Source of the DNA: Pseudomonadota bacterium
GTDB taxonomy: Bacteria > Pseudomonadota > Gammaproteobacteria > Burkholderiales > Burkholderiaceae_C
Length of the DNA: 64,000 nucleotides
Direction: 5' to 3'
NCBI GenBank assembly: GCA_021819435.1
Contig: JAKARB010000010.1
Coordinates: 1-64,000, forward strand
How positions within the stretch are numbered: the stretch's first letter is position 1; each line of letters opens with the position of its first letter. The notes below the pieces were generated by a model that did not search any database, was not told the DNA's origin, and saw only the letters and a program-made list of their open reading frames with translations. The translations under genes and the position numbers were made by a program. Below, piece after piece: positions 43,902 through 52,981 of the stretch.

Positions 43902-46439
43902 TCAGGCGGTCTCGGTCGTGGCCGTGGATGCCGCACCGGTGCGTTCTTCAGGGCGCGCGGGCCGGATTTGGCCGCGTTCCTTGACGAAGAGGATGCGTTC
44001 GTCCTTGGCTTCGCTGTTGACGAAGGAGCGGAAGCGCTTGCGCACATCGGGGTTGGTCACCGCCGTCTTCCATTCGCACTGGTAGGTGTCGACCACGTGC
44101 TGCATCTGGGCTTCGAGTTCGGCGCCCAGGCCCAGCGAATCGTCGATCAGCACGGACTTCAGGTAGTCCAGGCCGCCTTCGAGGTTGTCGCGCCAGGTGC
44201 TGGTGCGTTGCAGGCGGTCGGCCGTCTTGACGTAGAACATCAGGAAGCGGTCGATCAGCTTGATCAGCTCGGCCTTGGAGAGGTCCGAGGCGATCAGCTC
44301 GGCGTGGCGGGGTTTCATGCCGCCGTTGCCGCACACGTAGAGGTTCCAGCCCTTCTCGGTGGCGATCACGCCCACGTCCTTGCCCTGCGCCTCGGCGCAT
44401 TCACGCGTGCAGCCCGAGACGCCGAACTTGATCTTGTGCGGGGCGCGCAGGCCCTTGTAGCGGTTCTCCAGCTCCACCGCCAGGCCGACCGAATCGTCGA
44501 CGCCGTAGCGGCACCAGGTCGAGCCCACGCAGGACTTCACCGTGCGCAGCGACTTGCCATAGGCGTGGCCCGACTCGAAGCCGGCGGCGATCAGCTCTTC
44601 CCAGATCAGGGGCAGTTGCTCGACGCGGGCGCCGAAGAGGTCGACGCGCTGGCCACCGGTGATCTTGGTGTATAGGCCGTACTTCTTGGCGACCATGCCG
44701 ACGGCGATCAGGCCTTCGGGCGTGACCTCGCCACCGGCCATGCGCGGCACGACCGAGTAGGTACCGTCCTTCTGGATGTTGCCCAGGAAGTAGTCGTTGC
44801 TGTCTTGCAGCTTGGCGAGTTCGGGCTTGAGCACGAAGTCGTTCCACACCGAGGCGAGCACGCTGGCTGCGGTGGGCTTGCAGACGTCGCAGCCCAGGCC
44901 CTTGCCATGCTTGTGCAGCAGCTCGTCGAAGGTCTTGATCTGGCCGACGCGGATGAGGTGATACAGCTCCTGGCGCGAGTAGGCGAAGTGCTCGCAGATG
45001 TGGTTGTTGACCTCCATCCCTTGCTTCTTCATCTCGAACTTCATCACCTGGGTGACGAGCGGCACGCAGCCGCCGCAGGTGGCGCCGGCCTTGGTGCAGG
45101 CCTTGAGCTTGGCGATGTCGGTGGCGCCTTCGCACACGGCCGCGCAGATCTGGCCCTTGGTGACGCTGTTGCAAGAGCAGATCTGGGCGCTGTCGGGCAG
45201 GGCTTCGACACCAAGACCGGGCTTGGCCTTGCCGTCGCTCGAAGGCAGGATCAGGAACTCGGGGTCGGCCGGCAGGGCGATGCCGTTGAGCGCCATCTGC
45301 AGCAGGGTGCCGTATTCATCGGCGTTGCCGACCAGCACGGCGCCCAGCAGCTTGGTGCCATCGGCGCTGACCACGATCTTCTTGTAGACCTGCTTGACTT
45401 CGTCCACGTATTGGAACGATCGGCAGCCGGGCGTCTTGCCTTGCGCGTCGCCGATGGAGGCCACGTCCACGCCCATCAGCTTGAGCTTGGTGCTCATGTC
45501 GGCGCCGGTGAAGGCCGCGCTCGCATCGCCCGCGATGTGCTTGGCGGCCACGCGGGCCATGTCGTAGCCGGGGGCCACGAGGCCGAAGGTCTGGTCGTGC
45601 CAGGCGGCGCATTCGCCCACCGCGTAGATGTGGTGGTCGCTGGTGCGGCAGTGGTCGTCGATGGCGACGCCACCGCGCGCGCCCACGGCCAGCACGCTTT
45701 GGCGGGCCAGTTCGTCGCGGGGGCGGATGCCGGCCGAGAACACGATCATGTCGGTCTCGAGGTGGCTGCCGTCTTCGAAGACCATGCGGTGGCGGTGCTC
45801 GGCGCCATCGACGATCTTGACGGTGCTGTGGCTGGTGTGAACGTGCACGCCCAGGTCTTCGATCTTCTTGCGCAGGATGCGGCCGCCGCCATCATCGACC
45901 TGCACGGCCATCAGGCGCGGGGCGAACTCGACGACGTGGGTGTCCAGGCCCATGTCGCGCAGGGCCTTCGCGCATTCCAGGCCCAGCAGGCCGCCACCGA
46001 CCACAACGCCCGACTTCGACTTGGCGCCCGAGGCCTTCATCTTGTCCAGGTCTTCGATGGTGCGGTAGACGAAGCAGTGCGGGCGGTCGCGGCCCGGGAT
46101 GGGCGGCACGAAGGGGTTCGAACCGGTGGCCAGCACCAGCTTGTCGTACTGGATTTCTTCGCCGTCGACGGTGGTGACGGTGTTCGTGCGGCGCTCGATC
46201 TTGGCGGCGCGGGCGGCCAGACGCAGGTCGAAGCCGGTGCGGTCAAAGAAGCCGGGCTCGACGACGGAGAGCTCTTCGGCGGTCGTGCCCGAGAAGTAGG
46301 ACGAAAGGTGGACGCGGTCGTAGGCGGGGCGGGGCTCTTCGCAGAGCACGGTCACCTGGGTGCCAGTCAAGCCAGTTTCGGCGAGGCTTTCCAGGAATTT
46401 GTGGCCGACCATGCCGTGGCCAACAACGACGATTTTCAT
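43902..46439 (-). CDS. nirB: NADH-dependent nitrite reductase large subunit NirB
   Basis: 845 residues, complete. FAD/NAD-binding region (1-400) with VVVGHGMVGHKF and VGGGLLGLECAKAL; BFD-like [2Fe-2S] domain with CSCNSV and CGGCVP (about 415-480); ferredoxin-like and sulfite/nitrite reductase domains with the siroheme/[4Fe-4S] ligands SCVGSTWCRYG and SGCTREC. It reduces nitrite to ammonium in the cytosol. It is the first gene of nirBD. The leader of about 250 bases up to 46694 has no gene; it contains GCACC-GCGAT-GGTGC on the plus strand (46634-46648). Confidence 0.97.
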   Translation of the reverse strand: MKIVVVGHGMVGHKFLESLAETGLTGTQVTVLCEEPRPAYDRVHLSSYFSGTTAEELSVVEPGFFDRTGFDLRLAARAAKIERRTNTVTTVDGEEIQYDKLVLATGSNPFVPPIPGRDRPHCFVYRTIEDLDKMKASGAKSKSGVVVGGGLLGLECAKALRDMGLDTHVVEFAPRLMAVQVDDGGGRILRKKIEDLGVHVHTSHSTVKIVDGAEHRHRMVFEDGSHLETDMIVFSAGIRPRDELARQSVLAVGARGGVAIDDHCRTSDHHIYAVGECAAWHDQTFGLVAPGYDMARVAAKHIAGDASAAFTGADMSTKLKLMGVDVASIGDAQGKTPGCRSFQYVDEVKQVYKKIVVSADGTKLLGAVLVGNADEYGTLLQMALNGIALPADPEFLILPSSDGKAKPGLGVEALPDSAQICSCNSVTKGQICAAVCEGATDIAKLKACTKAGATCGGCVPLVTQVMKFEMKKQGMEVNNHICEHFAYSRQELYHLIRVGQIKTFDELLHKHGKGLGCDVCKPTAASVLASVWNDFVLKPELAKLQDSNDYFLGNIQKDGTYSVVPRMAGGEVTPEGLIAVGMVAKKYGLYTKITGGQRVDLFGARVEQLPLIWEELIAAGFESGHAYGKSLRTVKSCVGSTWCRYGVDDSVGLAVELENRYKGLRAPHKIKFGVSGCTRECAEAQGKDVGVIATEKGWNLYVCGNGGMKPRHAELIASDLSKAELIKLIDRFLMFYVKTADRLQRTSTWRDNLEGGLDYLKSVLIDDSLGLGAELEAQMQHVVDTYQCEWKTAVTNPDVRKRFRSFVNSEAKDERILFVKERGQIRPARPEERTGAASTATTETA

Positions 46440-46694
46440 GATTGCTCCAGAGAAGACGTGGACGTGCAGATGGGGACCAGCGCAAAGCGCGGGTGCCGAC
46501 TGAGTCCGCCGTCGTCAGCGGGAGTCGTGCATGACCGGGGGCAACTTCACCGCCGGGTCGGATGCGTCATCTCATGCAAGGGCTGTGCCGGCTTTGATCC
46601 GCCTGGGGGAGTCATGTTGATTGGCATGCACTTGCACCGCGATGGTGCGACCTCATGGCCTGCGCGGGAGGCGCTCAGGCACGCTTGAGGTGCA

Positions 46695-46913
46695 TCAAGC
46701 GGGGTCGTTCGCGCCGGGCCGGGGCGCTGGCTGGGCATCCCACAGTTGGCGTTGGCGCGCGGCGCGGGCCACGCAGGCGCGGCGCTCGTCGTCGGTCATC
46801 GAAGTCCAGCGGCCGATGTCGTCGCGGCTGCGGCCGCAACCGGTGCACAGGTCGTCCTCGTTGAGGCGGCACAGGCTGCGGCAGGGGCTGGGCACGCCGC
46901 CAGGAGCGGGCAT
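46695..46913 (-). CDS. DUF1289 family protein
   Basis: 72 residues with the short Cys motif of the DUF1289 family: SPCRSLCRLNEDDLCTGCGR and DDIGRWTSMTDDERRA. Four cysteines suggest a small zinc or iron-sulfur site. Function is unknown. Start ATG 46913 is chosen, as the coding pattern begins there; in-frame codons upstream are also open. It follows a DUF3297 gene by 23 bases on the same strand. Confidence 0.82.
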   Translation of the reverse strand: MPAPGGVPSPCRSLCRLNEDDLCTGCGRSRDDIGRWTSMTDDERRACVARAARQRQLWDAQPAPRPGANDPA

Positions 46914-46936
46914 GTTGACCAGCCGGTTGTCGGGGC

Positions 46937-47182
46937 TCAACGGTAGAAGGCCTCGACCTTGCCCTTGAGCTTGATGCACATCGGGCGGCCCTTGCGGTCG
47001 AGCGTCTTGCCGGCCGGCACCTTGACCCAGCCCTCGCTGACGCAGTATTCCTCGACGTCGTTGCGCTCCTTGTCGTTGAAGCGGATGCCGATGTCGTGCT
47101 GGAACACGGCGGCGACGTGGTGCGGGCTGCGCGGGTCGATCGAGAGGCGGTCGGGCAGTTCGGGGCGTTCGGTTTGGCTCAT
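46937..47182 (-). CDS. DUF3297 family protein
   Basis: 81 residues, full length for the family. LPDRLSIDPRSPHHVAAVFQ, GIRFNDKERNDVEEYCVSEG and KTLDRKGRPMCIKLKGKVEA are its conserved parts. Function is unknown. Upstream of the DUF1289 gene on the same strand. Confidence 0.88.
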   Translation of the reverse strand: MSQTERPELPDRLSIDPRSPHHVAAVFQHDIGIRFNDKERNDVEEYCVSEGWVKVPAGKTLDRKGRPMCIKLKGKVEAFYR

Positions 47183-47235
47183 GGTGTTGGTTTTTTTCGC
47201 GAGGGCGCCAGTTTACCGAGGCCCGCGCGTCCGCC

Positions 47236-48276
47236 TCAAGCCACACGCGCCGGGTAGGTGAAGGCCAGCAGGTGCACCGCGTTGACCGTGAAATGCGTGA
47301 GCACGGCGGCGGCGATGCGGCCGGTCCGCGCGAAGGCCCAGCCGCTGCCGATTCCGACGATGGTGGCGAGCACGGCCATCAGCGGGCCGCCCCCCAGGTG
47401 CGCCAGCCCGAAGAGCGCGGCGGGCAGCGCGATGGCGGCCACCGTGCCGGCCATGCCCCGAGCCGCCCAGCGGCGCATCAGGGCCGATTGCAGCAGGCCC
47501 CGGAAGAAGGCTTCCTCGGCCACGCAGGTGACGAAGAGGTTGAGCGCCAGGAACAGCGCCATGGCTTCGGGGTGGCCTGGCACCTGGGGCCAGGCCATGG
47601 CCGGCTCGGTCAAGCCCCAGGCCCAGCCCAGTCCGAGGGCGGCGAAGGTGGTCAGAAGCGCCGCGCGGGCGATGGTGGCTGCGTTTGCGCCAACGTTGGC
47701 ACTGACGCTGGCATTCGCGCTGGCATTCGCGCTGACCGCAGCCAGAGGGATGCAGCGCGGCACCACGGTGGCCAGCAGCAAGAGCCCGGCGCAGGCTTTG
47801 TCGAACGAGGCGCTCAGGCTGAACGGCGGGTCACCGGGGCGCCAGCGGGCGCCGTCGAGCACGAGCGGGTTGTGGAAACCGGGGATGATGTGCAGGGCCA
47901 ACGCCAGGGCCAAGGCGCCGATCAGCCAGGGGGCCATGGCGTGGAGCCACTGCGGCCCAGTGCTGTGCTGGGCCTTGCCCGACGAGCCACCCAGGCCTCC
48001 ATCGTGCGGCGCGACGCCGCGCCACCAGCCTGCCAGGCCGATGCACCCGAGGACCGCCAAGGCGCCCCTCGCATCGAGCAGCCCGCCCGACCAGGCCAAG
48101 CCCCCGGCGAGCAGCCAGGTCATGGCCCAAGTGCGGCCACCGCGCCGTACCGCCCTGCCGGCCGGCGTGTGCACATGCCTGGTGCCGACGCTTTGCTGGC
48201 CAGGTGCGGCGGCGGGCTGGCAACACAAGGCCAGGCCGGCCAGCCAGAGCGCGATGAAGGGCAGGGCGGGATGCAT
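47236..48276 (-). CDS. CPBP-family intramembrane metalloprotease
   Basis: 346 residues. The CPBP (Abi/CAAX protease) motifs are visible in the C-terminal half: EEAFFRGLLQSALMRRW, FGLAHLGGG and HFTVNAVHL, with the Glu-Glu and His residues expected for the active site. Six or more membrane helices. Around residues 185-200 there is a repetitive SANA-type stretch encoded by 12-base repeats. Start ATG 48276. A head-to-head neighbour is an ECF sigma gene 134 bases away. Confidence 0.85.
   Translation of the reverse strand: MHPALPFIALWLAGLALCCQPAAAPGQQSVGTRHVHTPAGRAVRRGGRTWAMTWLLAGGLAWSGGLLDARGALAVLGCIGLAGWWRGVAPHDGGLGGSSGKAQHSTGPQWLHAMAPWLIGALALALALHIIPGFHNPLVLDGARWRPGDPPFSLSASFDKACAGLLLLATVVPRCIPLAAVSANASANASVSANVGANAATIARAALLTTFAALGLGWAWGLTEPAMAWPQVPGHPEAMALFLALNLFVTCVAEEAFFRGLLQSALMRRWAARGMAGTVAAIALPAALFGLAHLGGGPLMAVLATIVGIGSGWAFARTGRIAAAVLTHFTVNAVHLLAFTYPARVA
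47690..47737 (-). repeat. Four degenerate 12-base tandem repeats inside the CPBP gene
   Basis: Units of 12 bases (CTGACGCTGGCA, TTCGCGCTGGCA, TTCGCGCTGACC, with a diverged first unit CCAACGTTGGCA) encode the peptide pattern Ser-Ala-Asn-Ala repeated. As the unit is a multiple of three, copy-number changes would keep the frame. Confidence 0.7.
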
Positions 48277-48409
48277 GGGCGGCGATTGTGCGCCCTGCGA
48301 AGACCTCGCCGGCCCACGAGCCCCAAAGGCTGCGCGGACCATCCGAGCCCTGTTGGTCCGCCGCGACCGAAAACCCCAAGAAGCGCCCGGATCGTGGTTG
48401 AATCCCGCC

Positions 48410-49012
48410 ATGGATCAGACCATCACGCCGGGACGCAGCGACACCGTGGCCGACTGGGTCCGCCAGTGGCGCACGCCCATGCTGCGCTTCGCCATGCTCC
48501 ACATCCAGCCCCGCGAAGACGCCGAGGACGCGGTGCAGGAGGCCCTGACCGCCGCGCTGATGGCGCCAGCCGGCGCCGCCGACATCGCCGACCCGCGCAG
48601 CTACCTGTTCGGCATCCTCAAGCACAAGGTCACCGACCGGCTGCGCCAGCGCTACCGCCGCGAGCGCCCGGTCAGCGAACTCGCTGGCGACGGCGATGGC
48701 GCCGAGTTCGACGAGGCGCTGTTCGACGAACGCGGCCACTGGCACACGGGTGTCGAGCCCACGCTGTGGCAGTCGCCTGAGGGCACGCTGGCCTCGGACC
48801 AGTTCTTTGCCGTGGTCGATGCCTGCGTGCACAAGCTGCCCACCAAGCCGGCGCGCGTCTTCAGCATGAAGGCGCTGCTCGAGTGCGAGGCGGAAGAGAT
48901 CTGCGCCACGCTGGGCCTGAGCAAGACCGATTACTGGCAGTGCATGAGCCGCGCGCGCAAGCAGTTGCAGGTCTGCCTGACGCAGAACTGGTTTGCCGGA
49001 GGGGCCGCATGA
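48410..49012 (+). CDS. ECF-family RNA polymerase sigma factor
   Basis: 200 residues. Sigma region 2 (MLRFAMLHIQPREDAEDAVQ, with RSYLFGILKHKVTDRLRQRY) and region 4 (HKLPTKPARVFSMKALLECE, AEEICATLGLSKTDYWQCMS) are clear. It likely pairs with the tiny zinc protein gene that overlaps its stop codon (ATGA). Target stress is unknown. Divergent from the CPBP gene. Confidence 0.92.
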   Translation: MDQTITPGRSDTVADWVRQWRTPMLRFAMLHIQPREDAEDAVQEALTAALMAPAGAADIADPRSYLFGILKHKVTDRLRQRYRRERPVSELAGDGDGAEFDEALFDERGHWHTGVEPTLWQSPEGTLASDQFFAVVDACVHKLPTKPARVFSMKALLECEAEEICATLGLSKTDYWQCMSRARKQLQVCLTQNWFAGGAA

Positions 49013-49221
49013 TCAGTTGCCAACGCTTTGTCTTCCTGCAGACCTCGGGAGAGCTCGGCGAGGCCGGCTGGCTGACGCGGCTGCAAGCCGGCCACCACCG
49101 GCTGATCTGCCCCCACTGCCGGGCTTTCGCGGCCAACGACCAGCGGCTCGACGACATCGTGCGCGCGCAGCGGGAGCGCTGGATGCGGCCGGATCAGGAT
49201 CCACCGGGTGACGCCGGCTGA
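49009..49221 (+). CDS. Small zinc-finger putative anti-sigma factor
   Basis: 70 residues. The pattern GHHRLICPHC (His-x3-Cys-x2-Cys) is the HCCC zinc-binding core of anti-sigma (ZAS/zf-HC2) proteins, here without any membrane anchor. Overlap with the ECF sigma gene by 4 bases supports a role as its partner. It ends soon after the zinc site, so it would be a minimal, cytosolic anti-sigma. Confidence 0.75.
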   Translation: MISCQRFVFLQTSGELGEAGWLTRLQAGHHRLICPHCRAFAANDQRLDDIVRAQRERWMRPDQDPPGDAG

Positions 49222-49341
49222 CTTCGCGCGCATGTGGAGGCCCACAATTTCTTTCTGATCCGCGCTCGATAACCTTCGTTTCATGTGCACCGGCCCGCGC
49301 GGCCGGTTTGTCTTGTCGGTCCCCGTTCACCGGACGCTCCC

Positions 49342-50673
49342 ATGAAACGCATCGCCTCCAGCCTCTACTTCTGGGTCGTGCTCGCCATCGTCGCTGGCGC
49401 CTGCATCGGCATCGTCAACCCGCAGCTCGGCGTGGCGCTCAAACCGCTGGGCGATGGGTTCATCTCGCTGGTGAAGATGCTGATCGCGCCGATCATCTTC
49501 TGCACGGTGGTGCTGGGCATCGCCAATGGCAGCGACATGAAGCAGGTCGGCCGCGTGGGGGTGAAGGCCTTCACCTACTTCGAGGTTGTGTCCACGCTGG
49601 CGCTCGGCATCGGCCTGCTGGTGGCCAATGTGTTGAAGCCCGGTGCGGGCTTCAACGCCGACCCGCACACGCTCGACGCCAAGGCCGTCGCGGCCTACGC
49701 CAAGAAGGCCGGCGAGCAAAGCACGGTGGACTTCATCCTGCACATCATCCCCAAGACCTTCACCGATGCCTTCACCGGCTCGGGCGACCTGCTGCAGGTG
49801 CTGCTGCTGGCGCTGCTGTTCGGCTATGCCATGCAGCGCATGGGCGGTCGCAGCAAGGCCGTGCACACCTTCATCGAAGAGTGCTCGCACATCTTCTTCT
49901 CGATGATGAACGTGATCATGAAGCTGGCCCCCATCGGTGCCGGCGGCGCCATGGCCTTCACGCTCGGCAAGTACGGTGTCGACTCGCTCAAGCCGCTGAT
50001 GTTCCTGATGGCCAGCTTCTACCTGTGCTGCGTGGTGTTCGTGGTCGGCGTGCTGGGCACCATCGCCGCGCTCACCGGCTTCAACATCTTCAAGCTGATC
50101 GCCTACCTCAAGGAAGAGCTGCTGACCGTGCTGGGCACCTCCTCGTCCGAAGCCGCCCTGGTGCCGCTGATGCGCAAGCTCGAACGCCTGGGTTGCGCCA
50201 AGCCGGTGGTCGGCCTGGTCGTGCCCGCGGGCTACTCGTTCAACCTCGACGGCACCAACATCTACCTGACGATGGCGGCGCTGTTCGTGGCCCAGGCCCT
50301 GAACATCGACCTCACGCTGACGCAGGAGCTCTCGATCCTGGGCGTGGCCATGCTGACCTCGAAGGGCGCATCGGGCGTGACCGGCGCGGGCTTCATCACC
50401 CTGGCCGCGACGCTGGCCGTGGTGCCGCAGGTGCCGGTGGCCGGCCTGGCTTTGATCCTGGGCGTGGACCGCTTCATGTCCGAAGCCCGCGCGCTGACCA
50501 ACTTCATCGGTAACAGCGTGGCCACCATCGTCGTCGCCCGCTGGGAAGGCCAGCTCGACCGCGAGGCCCTGGACCGCGAACTGCGCGGAGGCAGCCTGGC
50601 CGGCGCCGTGGCTTCGGTGGCCGTGGCACAGGTCGCTGAACCCCATCACATGGATGAGCAAAAAGCTGCCTGA
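49342..50673 (+). CDS. dctA: C4-dicarboxylate transporter DctA
   Basis: 443 residues. DctA/DAACS signatures: [19 protein letters not shown], the serine-rich loop [14 protein letters not shown], and [20 protein letters not shown]. It imports succinate, malate and fumarate with protons or sodium. Start ATG 49342 gives the normal N-terminus [15 protein letters not shown]. The short gap in front contains no clear regulator site. No dctBD genes adjoin it. Confidence 0.96.
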   Translation: MKRIASSLYFWVVLAIVAGACIGIVNPQLGVALKPLGDGFISLVKMLIAPIIFCTVVLGIANGSDMKQVGRVGVKAFTYFEVVSTLALGIGLLVANVLKPGAGFNADPHTLDAKAVAAYAKKAGEQSTVDFILHIIPKTFTDAFTGSGDLLQVLLLALLFGYAMQRMGGRSKAVHTFIEECSHIFFSMMNVIMKLAPIGAGGAMAFTLGKYGVDSLKPLMFLMASFYLCCVVFVVGVLGTIAALTGFNIFKLIAYLKEELLTVLGTSSSEAALVPLMRKLERLGCAKPVVGLVVPAGYSFNLDGTNIYLTMAALFVAQALNIDLTLTQELSILGVAMLTSKGASGVTGAGFITLAATLAVVPQVPVAGLALILGVDRFMSEARALTNFIGNSVATIVVARWEGQLDREALDRELRGGSLAGAVASVAVAQVAEPHHMDEQKAA

Positions 50674-50786
50674 GCAAGGCCGTGCGCAAACCGGATCGAT
50701 GCCGGTCAACGCGGTCATGCATGGCGCGTGTCCGGTCTGCGGCCCGGCCTGCATGGTGACGAAGATCCGCACGAAGGCCCCTGTGA

Positions 50787-50829
50787 AGAGGACTTCCTCG
50801 GTGACAATGTTGTCCCGATGAAGTCCTCT
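50787..50829. promoter_or_regulatory. Nested inverted repeats ahead of lrgA
   Basis: A perfect 10-base inverted repeat AGAGGACTTC (50787-50796) and GAAGTCCTCT (50820-50829) surrounds a shorter one, GACAA-TG-TTGTC. The outer pair ends 14 bases before the lrgA start, so it may be an operator or leader hairpin. The 170-base gap holds no gene. Confidence 0.5.
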
Positions 50830-50843
50830 GTTTCATTCAGCTC

Positions 50844-51263
50844 ATGATCCAAGGCCTGGTGCTGCTGGTGGCCGGGCAACTGGTCGGCGAGGCCGTGGTC
50901 ACCGTGACCGGCCTGCCCGTGCCTGGCGCCGTGGTCGGCATGGTGCTGGTGCTGGCCGCGCTGCTGGCTCGCAAAGGGCGCATGCCCGAGGTGAGGCGGG
51001 CAGGGCAAACGCTGTTGATGCTGGTGCCTCTGTTCCTGGTGCCGATCAGCGTGGGCATCATGGAGCAGTTCGATGCGCTGCGCGCCGACGCCTGGCCGCT
51101 GACCACTGCGCTGCTCGTGAGCATTGTGCTGGGGATGGCCGCCACGGGCTTGGCTGTGCGCTGGTTCAGCCGTTTCGATGGCCTGGATGACGGCCCCGGC
51201 GGGCACGCGGCCAAGGGGCCATCAGCTCAGTCGCCAGCCCGCAATGAGGCCCACGATGGCTGA
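50844..51263 (+). CDS. LrgA/CidA-family holin-like protein
   Basis: 139 residues with four hydrophobic segments and LrgA/CidA signatures: LLVAGQLVGEAVVTVTGLPV and PGAVVGMVLVLAALL, then VPLFLVPISVGIMEQFD. It forms a membrane pore component paired with LrgB; the pair influences murein hydrolase activity or pyruvate uptake in other bacteria. Overlaps lrgB by 8 bases. Confidence 0.88.
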   Translation: MIQGLVLLVAGQLVGEAVVTVTGLPVPGAVVGMVLVLAALLARKGRMPEVRRAGQTLLMLVPLFLVPISVGIMEQFDALRADAWPLTTALLVSIVLGMAATGLAVRWFSRFDGLDDGPGGHAAKGPSAQSPARNEAHDG

Positions 51264-51978
51264 ACTCCTGCACGCCGCCGCACAGGTCATCCTGGCCCTC
51301 CCCATCTTCCCGCTGGGGCTGACTTTGTCGGCCTACGCGGCGGGTACCTGGCTGCACCGCCGGGCCGGGCAGTCGCCTTTTTTCCATCCCCTGATCCTGG
51401 CGGTGGCCATCGTCATCGTGGCGCTCAAGGGCCTGGGCATGCCCTACGCCACCTACTTCGAAGGCACGCGCTTCCTGCACTGGATGCTGGGGCCGGCCAT
51501 CGTGGCCCTGGCCGTTCCCCTTTACGGCGAGCTCACGCAGCTCAAGGCGCGCTGGCGCAGCACCTTGGCGGCCTTGCTGGTCGGCAGCGTGGTGGCCAGT
51601 GTTTCGGCGGTGCTGGTGGCCTGGGCGCTGGGCGGCAGCCAGGGCCTGCTGCTGGCCTTGACCACGAAGTCGGTCACCACCGCCCTGGCCACCGTGCTGG
51701 CACAAGAGATCGGTGCCAACCCTGCCATCGCGGCGACCATTGTGTTGATCACCGGCCTGTTGGGTGCCGTGATCGGGCCCTGGCTGTTCGCACGCCTGCG
51801 TCCCGGCGACGACGCGGCCCTGGGCACGGCGCTGGGCACCTGCGCCCACGCCATCGGCACCTCGCGCGCCATCCAGCTCAGCGAGGCCTGCGGCGCGTTC
51901 GCGGCCTTGTCGATGGGGCTCAACGGCCTGCTCACGGCCTTCGTGCTGCCCACGCTGATGAAATGGCTCCAGGCTTGA
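51256..51978 (+). CDS. LrgB/CidB-family membrane protein
   Basis: 240 residues with about six to seven membrane segments. Signatures include LILAVAIVIVALKGLGMPYA, MLGPAIVALAVPLYGE, LTTKSVTTALATVLAQEIGA and GTCAHAIGTSRAIQL, all typical for LrgB. ATG 51256 lies within the lrgA end. The pair is a two-gene operon, without LytTR regulators beside it. Confidence 0.93.
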   Translation: MAELLHAAAQVILALPIFPLGLTLSAYAAGTWLHRRAGQSPFFHPLILAVAIVIVALKGLGMPYATYFEGTRFLHWMLGPAIVALAVPLYGELTQLKARWRSTLAALLVGSVVASVSAVLVAWALGGSQGLLLALTTKSVTTALATVLAQEIGANPAIAATIVLITGLLGAVIGPWLFARLRPGDDAALGTALGTCAHAIGTSRAIQLSEACGAFAALSMGLNGLLTAFVLPTLMKWLQA

Positions 51979-52017
51979 GCCGTGGTGGGCAGCGAGCGGG
52001 TTGCTGCGATGCCGTTT

Positions 52018-52968
52018 TCAAGAACGCGTCTGCGATGCAGCGCTCCAGCGCAGGGGTCCCGAAGGGCGCCACCACGCCTGGGTGAGGCAGACGTGGACGT
52101 GGCGCTCGGCGTCTGGACCGAGGCCCGATGTGCTGATACTCGCCTTGCCCTGCAGCCACAGCCATCCGCCGCTGTGCACGTCGAGAAACAGCAGCCCGAC
52201 GCGCGGCTGCACCTGGATGTTGCCCAAGGTGTTGAACATCCTGTTGCCAGGGAAGTCAGGCCAGCTCAGCACGGCTTGGCCCTTGTCGTCCTGCCCGACT
52301 TGCACGAAGCCGGCCGGCCCACCCCGGTGTGACACGTCGACGCCCTCGCTGCTTGCCAATTCGTTCGACGTGGCCGAGGCACTGCTGGACGCGATGAAAA
52401 ACGTGTCTGCCCGCAGGATGACAGCGCAGGCCTCCGATGTCAGCTCACCCGCCTCCCAGGCGCTTTGAATGGGCGATGCCGAAGCCTGCCAGCCCGTTTC
52501 GAAAGCGCACTCGCGGGGCTCGATGTGGCGAGGGCAATTGCCGAAGCTCTGGCGCACGCCGATGGTGGCGGTGCCCGATGCGTCGATTCGCAAGGTGCCA
52601 TTGAGCCGGTTGCGCCGGCGCGTGTGGTGTTGCAAGCCGAGCAGGCCGGCCTGAACACCATGGCGCCAACCACCGATGGCAGGGTCGTCAGCGCTCAGGC
52701 GGGCATCGAGCCGCAGCGTGTGCTCATCGGGCGCCCAGGCGAAACCCGGTGGGCCGCACAGCGCGGTGGCCCAGGGGTTGCCAAGCTCGTCGAGCAGGCC
52801 GATCAACACGGCAGGCAGCAGTGGGAAAAATTCCTGGTGCTGCTGCGGCATGTGGTCGCGGATCACGCGCCGCCCCATGGCGTCCACGGCATCCCTCTGC
52901 CCAATGGCCTCGTGCCAATGGCGTTCTCCGGCGTGGAAGGGAGCACGCGTGTCGTCGGCATCAGGCAT
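52018..52968 (-). CDS. Pyridoxamine 5'-phosphate oxidase family protein (FMN split barrel)
   Basis: 316 residues. The split-barrel region is seen near residues 115-290: GNCPRHIEPRE, RADTFFIASS, HRGGPAGFVQV, LSWPDFPGNRMFNTLGNIQV, a pattern of the MSMEG/heme- or FMN-binding PNPOx-like group. An N-terminal about 110 residues with PLLPAVLIGLLDELGNPW form a second small barrel. The minus-strand neighbour is a GST gene 13 bases ahead, and the two may be one operon. Confidence 0.87.
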   Translation of the reverse strand: MPDADDTRAPFHAGERHWHEAIGQRDAVDAMGRRVIRDHMPQQHQEFFPLLPAVLIGLLDELGNPWATALCGPPGFAWAPDEHTLRLDARLSADDPAIGGWRHGVQAGLLGLQHHTRRRNRLNGTLRIDASGTATIGVRQSFGNCPRHIEPRECAFETGWQASASPIQSAWEAGELTSEACAVILRADTFFIASSSASATSNELASSEGVDVSHRGGPAGFVQVGQDDKGQAVLSWPDFPGNRMFNTLGNIQVQPRVGLLFLDVHSGGWLWLQGKASISTSGLGPDAERHVHVCLTQAWWRPSGPLRWSAASQTRS

Positions 52969-52981
52969 GGCAGGCCTCCGA

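Noticed and set aside
46622-46636. TGGCATGCACTTGCA as a sigma-54 promoter in the nirB leader
   Set aside because: The GG and GC pairs are 9 bases apart instead of 10, and it points away from nirB towards no plus-strand gene.
44805-46688. 627-codon plus-strand open frame across nirB
   Set aside because: Shadow of nirB, whose motifs are intact on the minus strand.
47258-48409. N-terminal extension of the ECF sigma factor
   Set aside because: It runs antisense through the CPBP gene and is Pro/Ala/Arg-rich; the sigma domain starts at ATG 48410.
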